This document shows, piece by piece, positions 14,703 to 21,318 of a DNA stretch of 21,318 bases. The notes below the pieces were generated by a model. That model worked only from the letters and a program-made list of their open reading frames with translations, made no database searches and had not been told where the DNA came from. How positions within the stretch are numbered: the stretch's first letter is position 1; each line of letters opens with the position of its first letter. Location of the stretch: positions 1-21,318 of the forward strand of contig CALJLC010000123.1 in NCBI GenBank assembly GCA_937982605.1, given 5' to 3'. This DNA comes from an uncultured Gemmatimonadales bacterium (GTDB lineage: Bacteria > Gemmatimonadota > Gemmatimonadetes > Longimicrobiales > Gaopeijiaceae). The translations under genes were made by a program, and so were the position numbers.

Positions 14703-17332
14703 ACCGTCTGAGGTGGCTCGTTCGACGACTCCGGGTCCTCTTCGACAAGAAGTCGCTCGAGGATGAGATGGATGCGGAGATGCGCTTCCACCTCGAGATG
14801 GAGATCCGACTGCACGTCCGGGCCGGGATCGATCCGAAGGAGGCCCGGAGGCGCGCCCTCGTGGCGTTCGGCGGCGTGGAACGGCACAAGGAGCACGCAC
14901 GGGACGTCCGGGGCGCACGGGTCCTCGACGATCTGGTCCAGGACGCCCGTATCGCGCTCCGCTCCTTCGCCAGGCAGCCCGCGTTCGTGCTGACCGCGGT
15001 CGTCACCCTCGGGATCGGGATCGGGGGAAGCGTCGCCATGTTCGGGGTGCTCGACGCGTCGCTCTTCCGAGCGCTGCCCTATCCGGAGTCCGACGGGCTC
15101 CTGCTCGGTCGCGTCGCGCGCTCCGGAGAGGTCGGTTGGATCGTTTCCGGCAGGGACTGGATCGACTATCGGGCGGAGGCGGAATCGTTCGCGAGCCTTT
15201 CCGCCTTCACGCCGTTCGACTTGAGCCGCACGGTGCGCCGCGGCGGGGACGCGCACCGCGTGCGCTCGATGTTCGTCTCCCCCGAGATCTTCTCCACGCT
15301 CGGAGTCGGACCGCTGTTGGGTCGGGACTTCGCGCCGGACGACGGGCGGCCGGGTGCGGAGCCCGTCGTGATGCTGGCCCATGAGTACTGGCTGCGCTGG
15401 CACGGCGCCGACCCGGAGCTGGTCGGAGACGCCATGTCGATCAACGGGCTTCCGGTGCGGGTGGCCGGCGTGATGCCGCCGGGCTTCCGGATCCTTCAGG
15501 ACGTGGACGTCTTCCTCGTCTTTCGCGAGGACGAGAGCTGGGTGACGGCCCGACAGTACCACAACTTCCTGCTCGTCGGCCGCCTCGCGCCCGGCGTGAC
15601 CGGCACCGAGGCACAGGCCGAGATCGACGTGATCTCGGAGCGCCTCGCCGAGGCGTACCCGAGGACGAACGAGGACAAGGGGCTTCACCTCGCCCCGCTC
15701 CGGGACGCCCTGGTGGAGGAGTACCGCGAGGTCCTGGGGATGCTCGTCGCCGCCGTGGCCCTCGTCCTCCTCATCGCCTGCGCGAACGTGGCGGCACTCC
15801 AGATGGCACGGGGCCACGCACGGTCGGGGGAGATGTCGATCCGCTCGGTGATGGGCGCCGGGCGGGGCCGCCTCGGGCGACAACTCCTGACCGAGAACGC
15901 GATCCTGGCTCTGGCGGCGGGAGCGCTCGGGATCGCGCTCGCCACGTGGCTCCAGCGGGGCATCGTCGCCTTCGTCTCCATGGATCAGCTCGGCCCGATC
16001 GGAGCGGACCTGTCCGGGTCCACGATGGCGTTCGGCTGCGCCCTCTCTCTCGTGACCGTGCTCGGCTTCGGCGCGATCCCGGCTTGGCGCGTCGCGCGGG
16101 TCGGTGGGTCGGTCGCCGCACGGGGCGGGTCCAGGACGACGGCGGATCGCTCGGCGACCGCCTTTCGCCGCGGCCTGGTCGTGGCCCAGGTGGCTCTCAC
16201 GGTGGTGCTCCTGGCGGGGAGCGGTCTGCTGGCGCGGAGCTTCGCCGCGCTCCGCTCCGTCGATCCTGGCTTCGAGACGGAGCGACTGCTGACCGCCGAG
16301 ATCACGATCCCGGACGACGCCTATCCCGATGACGAGGCGACGATCCGATTCTTCTCAGAGCTGTCGGATCGGGTGACGGACGCACCGGCGGTCTCCGCCG
16401 TCGGGCTCGTGACGCTACTCCCGATTCGGGACCCCCTCAACAACGTCGACGTCGCGACGCCCGAAGCATACGGGTCTGGCGCCGTACCGACAGCGTATCA
16501 GCGGTCGGTGTGGCCCGGGTACTTCAACGCGATGGGCATCCGACTCGTTTCGGGCAGGGACGTCGCCCGGACCGATGTGGCCGGCGCTACGCCCGTCATC
16601 GTCCTGAGCGAGCAGGCCGCCTCGTCCGTCTTCGGCGAGGTCGATCCGATCGGCCGCACCGTCGCGGTCGACGTGGGCCGCGACGAGCCCGAGCTCCGCG
16701 AGGTCGTGGGGGTCGTTTCCGACGTCGTCACCTCGTCTCTGGCGTGGGGCGTTTCCGGAGCGATGTACTTCCCCTTCCACCAGCGGCCCTCCCGGTCGAT
16801 GCGGCTCGCCGTGCGCACGACGGACGCCGCCGCCGGAATCGCGGGGATCGTCCGTGAAGAGCTGCGCGCCCTCGACCCGGGCGTGCCCCTCGCGGCGGTC
16901 GCCACGATGGACGAGGTGATCTCCGCATCGGTCGCGGACCGCAGGGCCGTCATGACCGTGATCGGCCTCTTCTCCGCGGTCGCCGTGCTGCTGGCGCTCG
17001 TCGGCCTGTACGGGGTGCTGGCGTATCAGGTGAGTCGCCAGAGAAGAGAGATCGGCGTGCGCATCGCGCTCGGTGCACCGCTCGATCGCGTGGCGAGGGG
17101 CGTCCTGCGGTCGGGGCTGCGTCTGGCGAGCATCGGCCTCGCGCTCGGGATCGTGGCCGCCATCGGCGTGACGACGCTCATGCGGAGCTGGCTCTTCGGC
17201 GTCGGCTCCCTCGATCCGGTGACGTACCTGGGCGTCGCCGCGATCGTCTTCGCCGTGACGGGACTGGCCTGTTACGGGCCGGCCCGTCGGGCCGCACGGG
17301 TCGATCCGGTGACTGCGTTCAGGGCGGAGTAG
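14699..17332 (+). CDS. ADOP-type permease (MacB/FtsX-like ABC permease)
   Basis: This 877-residue protein has the ADOP (acidobacterial duplicated orphan permease) layout. An N-terminal soluble part (DAEMRFHLEMEIRLHV, then GIDPKEARRRALVAFGG) is followed by LVQDARIALRSFARQP, TM1 (about residues 98-117), a MacB-type periplasmic domain, three TMs near residues 345-480 (FtsX domain), a second TM1-like segment near 500 (RGLVVAQVALTVVLLAGSGLLARS), a second periplasmic domain and a final FtsX domain with GLYGVLAYQVSRQRREIGVRIALGA. Full length suggests an intact gene. No ATPase gene is adjacent, as is usual for the family. Related MacB/LolE proteins move lipoproteins or peptides by mechanotransmission; the cargo here is unknown. 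The start overlaps PadR. Confidence 0.92.
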   Translation: MNRLRWLVRRLRVLFDKKSLEDEMDAEMRFHLEMEIRLHVRAGIDPKEARRRALVAFGGVERHKEHARDVRGARVLDDLVQDARIALRSFARQPAFVLTAVVTLGIGIGGSVAMFGVLDASLFRALPYPESDGLLLGRVARSGEVGWIVSGRDWIDYRAEAESFASLSAFTPFDLSRTVRRGGDAHRVRSMFVSPEIFSTLGVGPLLGRDFAPDDGRPGAEPVVMLAHEYWLRWHGADPELVGDAMSINGLPVRVAGVMPPGFRILQDVDVFLVFREDESWVTARQYHNFLLVGRLAPGVTGTEAQAEIDVISERLAEAYPRTNEDKGLHLAPLRDALVEEYREVLGMLVAAVALVLLIACANVAALQMARGHARSGEMSIRSVMGAGRGRLGRQLLTENAILALAAGALGIALATWLQRGIVAFVSMDQLGPIGADLSGSTMAFGCALSLVTVLGFGAIPAWRVARVGGSVAARGGSRTTADRSATAFRRGLVVAQVALTVVLLAGSGLLARSFAALRSVDPGFETERLLTAEITIPDDAYPDDEATIRFFSELSDRVTDAPAVSAVGLVTLLPIRDPLNNVDVATPEAYGSGAVPTAYQRSVWPGYFNAMGIRLVSGRDVARTDVAGATPVIVLSEQAASSVFGEVDPIGRTVAVDVGRDEPELREVVGVVSDVVTSSLAWGVSGAMYFPFHQRPSRSMRLAVRTTDAAAGIAGIVREELRALDPGVPLAAVATMDEVISASVADRRAVMTVIGLFSAVAVLLALVGLYGVLAYQVSRQRREIGVRIALGAPLDRVARGVLRSGLRLASIGLALGIVAAIGVTTLMRSWLFGVGSLDPVTYLGVAAIVFAVTGLACYGPARRAARVDPVTAFRAE

Positions 17333-17456
17333 TCCGGCGGGCCGCTCTTCGGCTCCACGAGCAGGAAGGCCGGGGGAACATCGACGCCGATCGGGGTTTC
17401 CCGAACGGATGCGTCGTCCGATTCTGCCCGGGAGGTTCGCCCGAGCGCCCGGCGTG

Positions 17457-18011
17457 ATGCGCCCGGCCGTCCTGCTCGCCTTCGCTTCCCTTCCCCTGGG
17501 GTGCGTGCCCGACCGGGTCTCCGTCGAGATCGGGAGCCCGGCACCGTCCATCTCGCTGACCGGTGCGACCCGGGAGGGCGTTCTCCCCGAGCCGCTGAGC
17601 CTGAGCGACCTCCGAGGCCGGACCGTCGTCCTCGCCTTCTTCTTCAAGGCACGAACGCCCGGGTGAACGGTCCAGATGCAAGCGTACCGTGATCAGTACG
17701 CCAGCCTCTTCCGCGACGGCGCCGGCGTGACGTTGATCGCCATCAGCAACGACTCGCCCACCGAGCTGTTCGAGTGGGCCCGGGACGAGGACTTCCCCTT
17801 CCTCTTCGGGAGCGACCCGGACGGGTCGGCGTACGCGGCGTTCGGTGGGGATACCTGGCCGACCGGCGTCTCGGGGAGCCGGGCCGTGATCGTCATCGAT
17901 CCGGAAGGCACCGTCGCGTGGGTCGACCCCGCCTTCAACGAGGTCGATCCGGCCGCATACGAGGCTCTGGGCGCCGCGATCGACGCCGCGATGCCGAATC
18001 GGGCTCGCTGA
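17457..18011 (+). CDS. Peroxiredoxin/redoxin-family selenoprotein, UGA read as selenocysteine
   Basis: The frame is open for 184 codons except for one TGA at 17664-17666. Before it the protein reads PLSLSDLRGRTVVLAFFFKARTPG, and after it TVQMQAYRDQY: the BCP/AhpC-TSA active site, in which the residue after TPG is the peroxidatic Cys. UGA therefore replaces exactly the catalytic residue (Sec70). The rest of the thioredoxin fold follows, with VTLIAISNDS, FPFLFGSDPDG, Arg142 and VIVIDPEGTVAWVD. A SECIS-like hairpin follows the UGA. The usual Pro of PxxxTxxC is Phe63, and no resolving Cys is present. The N-terminus (LLAFASLPLGC) is a short signal with a weak lipobox (Cys16), so the mature protein may be periplasmic and lipid-anchored. 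ATG 17457 is preferred; GTG 17454 or ATG 17409 are alternatives. It should reduce peroxides or a related thiol substrate. Confidence 0.8.
17678..17705 (+). promoter_or_regulatory. Candidate bacterial SECIS hairpin
   Basis: GCGUAC (17682-17687) pairs perfectly with GUACGC (17696-17701) around the eight-base loop CGUGAUCA. A lower GC/GC pair (17678-17679 with 17704-17705) closes a 2x2 internal loop. The apical loop starts 22 bases after the UGA and has G as its second base, matching the bacterial SECIS consensus (loop 16-37 bases downstream, G in the first two loop positions). It lies within coding sequence, as bacterial SECIS elements do. A weaker competing stem is ACGGU/ACCGU (17667-17671 with 17686-17690). 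Confidence 0.65.
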
Positions 18012-18014
18012 CGG

Positions 18015-20189
18015 ATGAGTCGGTGGCGACTACGGGCCGCGCCGGTCACGCTGCCCCTCGTCCTTCTGCTGCCCGGGTCTCCGCTCCACGGTCAGGCTTC
18101 CACCGCGACCACGACGCCGGCAACTCCTCGCGTGGCGCTCGTCCTGAGCGGCGGAAGCGCGAAGGGCTTCGCCCACGTCGGTGTCATCGAGGTGCTCGAG
18201 GCCCTGGGCGTGCGCGTCGACGTGGTGACGGGGACCAGCATGGGAAGCGTGATCGGCGGTCTGTACGCCTCGGGGATGTCTGCCGACTCCATCAGGGAGC
18301 TCATCCGCGGCACCGACTGGGACCGGGCGCTCGGCGACGACCTCGGCCGCGAGCACCGGGCCCTCGACGGGCGGCGGCTCGACGAGCGATCGATTCTCAC
18401 GCTGCCCCTCGACGGTGGGGGCGTGCGGCTCCCCGCGGGGATCGCGTCGGGATCGAGCATGATGCGCCTCGCCGAGCGCTCTACCTGGTCCGCGTCCACC
18501 GTGCGGGACTTCGACGACCTGCCGCGTCCCTTCACCGCCGTGGCCACCGATATCGAAACGGGCGAGGCCGTCGTTCTGCGTCGGGGCAGCCTGGCGGAGG
18601 TGATGCGGGCGAGTAGCGGGCTTCCGGGCGTGCTCGAGCCGATCGAGATCGACGGCCGTCTGCTCGTGGACGGCGCGGTCGCGCGTAACCTGCCTGCTCA
18701 GGACGCGAGGGCACTCGATGCCGACATCGTCGTCTGCAGCGATGTCGCCGCCGATCCCGCGGAGCGCGACGAGATCCTGTCGCTGATCGACGTGCTGCAG
18801 CAGGTGCTCCGGTTCTCGGCACGAGAAGAGACGCTCCGGCAGCGCGGGCTCTGCGACGTGCTGATTCGACCCGACGACGAGGGACTCTCCCCCCTCTCCT
18901 TCCAGAGCTTCGAGGAGTGGTTCGAGCGGGGCCGTGAGGCCGGCGAAGCGCATCGTGACGCGCTGGTCGAGATCGCGGAGCGACAGGTCGGTTCTCCGTC
19001 GCCGCCGCGACCGGCGAGCCTGCCGGATTCGGTCCGGGTCCTCACGGTGGCGGTCCGCGGGGTGACCCGGGCAGGGAGCGAGGAGGTCGTGCGCGCGTAC
19101 CTCGGGGTGACCCCGGGGGACTGGATCGACGCCGACCGGCTGGACGCCCGGCTGCGGAGTCTGGAGTCGACCGGCCTCTTCGGACTCACGCGCTATCGCC
19201 TCGATAGCGCTCCGATCGGCTACCACCTCACCGTCACCGTCGAAGAGCGCCCGCGGGACCGCGCCGGCCTCGGCATCCGCTACGACGATCAGCGCCGGGC
19301 GGCGCTCCTCTTCACGGCGACGCTTCACAACGTGCTGCGGTACGGGTCCGTGACCCGCTTCGACCTGCGAGTGGGCGAGGAGACGCACGTCGGGCTTTCC
19401 TACCTCCGACGCTACGGAGTCACCGGACGCTTCCAGGGCGGTGTGTCGCTGGGATGGAGCGAGGGGGCGCTGCGCCCCGGGGGCGGGGCTCCCGCCGGGA
19501 TCGAGCTCACCCGGCTCTCGACCGCGAGCGGGCTCCTCTTCGGCCAGAGCACCCTGCTCGGTGTCGAGGTGACGGGAGAGTGGGCGGTCATGCGTGATTC
19601 GGCGTTCCCGGACGTGCTCGTCGGATCGATCTCGGCCGTCTTCGACCACGAGTCGCTGGATCGAGTCGACTTCCCCCGTAGCGGAGTGGATCTCCGGGCG
19701 CGATGGGAGCTCGGTGTCTCCGACCTCACCCCGGGAGGCGACTTCTCGCACGTCTCGTCGTCCGCTCGGGTGTACCTGCCCCTGCACGACCGGGCGTCCG
19801 TGGACGCCGGCTTCTCCGCCGGCTCCGGACGCGGCGGCGATCTGCCGCTCCACCGCCGCTTCCTCGCCGGCGGTCAGCACCCGTCGGCGATCTTCGCGAC
19901 CACCACCCAGCCCCTCTTCCTGGGCGTGCCGTCGCAGGCTCTCGCGGGAAGCGCAGTGCAGATCGGACGCGCCGGACTCCGGGTGGAAGTCCTTCCCGCG
20001 GTGCACGTCCGGGGTGGCGTCGACGTGGGCGGCGTGATGGACAGGTGGAGCTTCCCGATCGAGGACCCGATCGTCGGCTGGGGTGTCACCCTCGGCTTCG
20101 ACACGGTCGTCGGCCCCGCCACACTCGAGTGGGGATGGACCGAAGAATACGGGGATCGACTCGCAATCGGGGTCGGTCGCACGTTCTGA
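18015..20189 (+). CDS. Patatin-like phospholipase with POTRA and outer-membrane beta-barrel (type Vd, PlpD-like)
   Basis: This is a 724-residue protein. It has a signal peptide (residues 1-27). The patatin domain (about 38-310) has oxyanion loop SGGSAKG (45-51), nucleophile Ser75 in GTSMG, and catalytic Asp219 in DGA, all intact. A POTRA-like domain (about 343-415: SVRVLTVAVRGVTRAGSEEVVRAYLGVTPGDWID) is followed by a beta-barrel of the BamA/Omp85 (bacterial surface antigen) type to the C-terminal Phe724, the usual BAM signal. This is the layout of PlpD of Pseudomonas and of FplA, lipases displayed or released at the cell surface. The ATG lies 3 bases after the peroxiredoxin stop, so the two are probably co-translated. 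Confidence 0.93.
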   Translation: MSRWRLRAAPVTLPLVLLLPGSPLHGQASTATTTPATPRVALVLSGGSAKGFAHVGVIEVLEALGVRVDVVTGTSMGSVIGGLYASGMSADSIRELIRGTDWDRALGDDLGREHRALDGRRLDERSILTLPLDGGGVRLPAGIASGSSMMRLAERSTWSASTVRDFDDLPRPFTAVATDIETGEAVVLRRGSLAEVMRASSGLPGVLEPIEIDGRLLVDGAVARNLPAQDARALDADIVVCSDVAADPAERDEILSLIDVLQQVLRFSAREETLRQRGLCDVLIRPDDEGLSPLSFQSFEEWFERGREAGEAHRDALVEIAERQVGSPSPPRPASLPDSVRVLTVAVRGVTRAGSEEVVRAYLGVTPGDWIDADRLDARLRSLESTGLFGLTRYRLDSAPIGYHLTVTVEERPRDRAGLGIRYDDQRRAALLFTATLHNVLRYGSVTRFDLRVGEETHVGLSYLRRYGVTGRFQGGVSLGWSEGALRPGGGAPAGIELTRLSTASGLLFGQSTLLGVEVTGEWAVMRDSAFPDVLVGSISAVFDHESLDRVDFPRSGVDLRARWELGVSDLTPGGDFSHVSSSARVYLPLHDRASVDAGFSAGSGRGGDLPLHRRFLAGGQHPSAIFATTTQPLFLGVPSQALAGSAVQIGRAGLRVEVLPAVHVRGGVDVGGVMDRWSFPIEDPIVGWGVTLGFDTVVGPATLEWGWTEEYGDRLAIGVGRTF

Positions 20190-20194
20190 GCCGA

Positions 20195-20252
20195 GGGCCC
20201 GGGCGATCCTGGGCTCGACTCCCGTGTAGCACTCCCGCGGAGCCCGGGTCCC
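20195..20252 (+). terminator. Possible hairpin after the patatin gene
   Basis: GGGCCCGGGC (20195-20204) can pair with GCCCGGGTCCC (20242-20252) with one bulged base, over a 37-base loop, starting 5 bases after the patatin stop. There is no T-tract. The strong GC stem could slow or protect transcript ends, but the long loop makes this a weak call. The rest of the 136-base gap shows nothing clear. Confidence 0.3.
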
Positions 20253-20325
20253 GGACTCCACCGACACGGCACACGGACGGAGCGATCGCGTGGCAGCGGC
20301 ACGACGAGGCGGACATCGGCCCCCG

Positions 20326-20655
20326 ATGAAGGGATTCCGACCGGGAAAGGAGCCCCCTCAGCTCAGGAAGCGGAGGGCCAAGGCCGAGCTCGGGTCGGAT
20401 GCCTCGTGGGCACAGAAGGCCGCGGTCGACGCCGTGGCGGGTCGCACGCCGCAGAAGGTCCGCGCGATGGTCCGACGCTGGTCGCTCTGGCTCACCGTCG
20501 GCGGCGTCGCGACCGCGATCGGAGGGTTGTTCCTCTACGGGTGGTCCCTCGCCGCGGGCGTCGTGGTGCACGTGGTCTCGGCCCTGTTCTTCCTTGTCGC
20601 CTTCAGGGTCCGGAGGTCCGGGACCGCGCTCGAGGAGATGTCGGGCAGGATCTAG
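20326..20655 (+). CDS. Small two-TM membrane protein of unknown function
   Basis: This 109-residue protein has a basic, positively charged N-terminus (MKGFRPGKEPPQLRKRRAKAELG, with net charge strongly positive), an amphipathic stretch, and two closely spaced TM segments (about residues 54-73 and 75-93), ending in a short basic-acidic tail. The N-terminal basic region should face the cytoplasm. No family was recognised. ATG 20326 is preferred because the KGFRPGKEPP segment begins there; an upstream GTG at 20290 is in frame but adds only Arg/His-rich sequence. It converges on the thioredoxin gene with a 39-base gap. Confidence 0.6.
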   Translation: MKGFRPGKEPPQLRKRRAKAELGSDASWAQKAAVDAVAGRTPQKVRAMVRRWSLWLTVGGVATAIGGLFLYGWSLAAGVVVHVVSALFFLVAFRVRRSGTALEEMSGRI

Positions 20656-20694
20656 AGCGACGAGGGCCGGCTTTTCCCGAGCGAGACGCGCGCG

Positions 20695-21048
20695 CTACAG
20701 CAGCTGCTCGATCTCTCGCTCCAGCACGGGCTTGGGCACCGGACCGATCATCTCGAAGAGCGGCTCGCCGTCCTTGAAGAAGATGAGCGTCGGGATCGAC
20801 CGGATGGCGAAGCGCTCGGCGGAGAGCGGCTCCTGATCCGTGTTGACCTTCACCACCGCGACACCCTGTTCGGCATACTCGAGGGCGATCTCGTCGAGGA
20901 TCGGCGCCATCATGCGGCACGGTCCGCACCACGGAGCCCAGAAGTCCACGACGACGACCCCGTTGCTCTCCTCGACCACCTCCTCGAAATCCTCGTCGGT
21001 CGCGTGCCGGATCGGCGGCTCGGGCTTCGGACGCTTCCTGAAGATCAA
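20695..21048 (-). CDS. Thioredoxin
   Basis: This is a 117-residue thioredoxin-fold protein with the classical active site WCGPC (Cys41, Cys44) preceded by VVVDFWAP, and the cis-Pro loop RSIPTLIFF (Pro86). The C-terminal helix PKPVLEREIEQLL matches thioredoxin 1-like proteins, so it should be a general disulphide reductant in the cytoplasm. A TTG at 21048 is chosen as start because CGGAG lies about 8 bases upstream and it gives near-normal family length (105-110). In-frame GTG codons at 21090, 21102 and 21111 would add up to 21 low-complexity Pro-rich residues. There is no signal peptide. It is on the same strand as, and about 100 bases downstream of, the dipeptidase gene. Confidence 0.9.
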   Translation of the reverse strand: MIFRKRPKPEPPIRHATDEDFEEVVEESNGVVVVDFWAPWCGPCRMMAPILDEIALEYAEQGVAVVKVNTDQEPLSAERFAIRSIPTLIFFKDGEPLFEMIGPVPKPVLEREIEQLL

Positions 21049-21147
21049 GGCGGAGGCTCCGGGGGTCGGAGGTCGAGGGGACGGCGTCACCGCACCGCGC
21101 ACCCGGTGCACCCCACGCCCGCAGGCGAGGTTCCTTTCGGGTGACGC

Positions 21148-21318
21148 TCAGTCCCCCCAGACCTCGCCGAACAGCCGATACCAGTTTCCGCTCATGATCT
21201 TCTCGGCGTCGGCCGCGCCGTAGCCCCGACCAAGCAGCCCCTCCCGGATGGTCTCCATCCTCCGGGGGTGGTTGAGCTCCGAGAGGAAGAAGGGCCACCG
21301 CACCGGCGGCATCGTGGC
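21148..21318 (-). CDS. Membrane dipeptidase (M19, renal dipeptidase-like), C-terminal part
   Basis: Only the last 56 codons are inside the window; the gene continues past the right edge. The end reads FFLSELNHPRRMETIREGL, then LGRGYGAADAEKIMSGNWYRLFGEVWGD, which follows the M19 C-terminal pattern (N(I/L)T..LL.RGYS...I.KI.GGN.LRV..EVW). In this family the GGN segment lies near the end of the TIM barrel. The zinc-binding His residues are outside the window, so activity cannot be judged. M19 enzymes hydrolyse dipeptides, including some D-residue substrates. Confidence 0.75.
   Translation of the reverse strand, partial: ATMPPVRWPFFLSELNHPRRMETIREGLLGRGYGAADAEKIMSGNWYRLFGEVWGD

Noticed and set aside
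17664..17666. TGA as an ordinary nonsense mutation or sequencing error splitting a cysteine peroxiredoxin
   Set aside because: A single change from TGC to TGA could do this, and it cannot be excluded without reads. The exact placement on the catalytic residue, intact flanks and the correctly spaced hairpin make selenocysteine the better reading.
18030..20267. Long minus-strand open frame (745 codons) opposite the patatin gene
   Set aside because: Composition is Arg/His/Asp-rich with no domain or signal peptide; it is the antisense shadow expected in GC-rich coding DNA, while the plus strand has a full patatin-barrel protein.

Overview
This is a GC-rich bacterial chromosome segment with densely packed genes and Shine-Dalgarno-like sites ahead of some of them. 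The gene mix points to Gemmatimonadota or Acidobacteriota: a TIGR02999-type ECF sigma factor coupled to a Ser/Thr kinase with TPRs, a PadR + ADOP-type permease pair, DUF3500 and fused M16 proteins. That placement is inference. No phage, insertion sequence, CRISPR array, rRNA or tRNA was recognised.

Layout. 3-320 (+) is the C-terminal end of an arginase/agmatinase-family protein. The minus strand then carries a six-TM protein (330-1085), a DUF3500 protein (1223-2263), and an ActP-like sodium:solute symporter (2365-3792) whose start overlaps the stop of a small membrane protein (3792-4076). A plus-strand lipoprotein (4219-4911) converges on a minus-strand kinase-TPR gene (4927-7614), which overlaps its ECF sigma gene (7611-8141). 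A perfect 17-bp palindrome lies upstream of that pair, and a four-TM protein with a C-terminal helix-turn-helix follows (8266-9030). On the plus strand come a PAS histidine kinase (9357-10502) with an overlapping single-domain response regulator (10499-10912), a double-domain M16 peptidase (11183-14014), a C-terminal scrap of a lost kinase/TPR gene (14041-14202), a PadR regulator with nested palindromes at its promoter (14355-14702), and an overlapping ADOP permease (14699-17332).

The most notable locus is 17457-18011. It is a peroxiredoxin/redoxin-family gene in which an in-frame UGA sits exactly where the peroxidatic cysteine belongs (TPG-U-T). It is followed at the right distance by a hairpin that fits the bacterial SECIS consensus, so it is probably a selenoprotein. 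Three bases later begins a patatin-POTRA-beta-barrel (type Vd, PlpD-like) gene (18015-20189). The window ends with a small two-TM protein (20326-20655), a thioredoxin (20695-21048, minus) and the C-terminus of an M19 dipeptidase (21148-21318, minus).

Several partner genes overlap by a few bases (TGATG at 3790-3794, GTGA at 7611-7614, GTGA at 10499-10502, ATGA at 14699-14702). This supports co-translation of symporter + small subunit, sigma + kinase, histidine kinase + receiver, and PadR + permease. The selenocysteine machinery (selA, selB, selC, selD) is not in this window, so the selenoprotein call depends on the rest of the genome.
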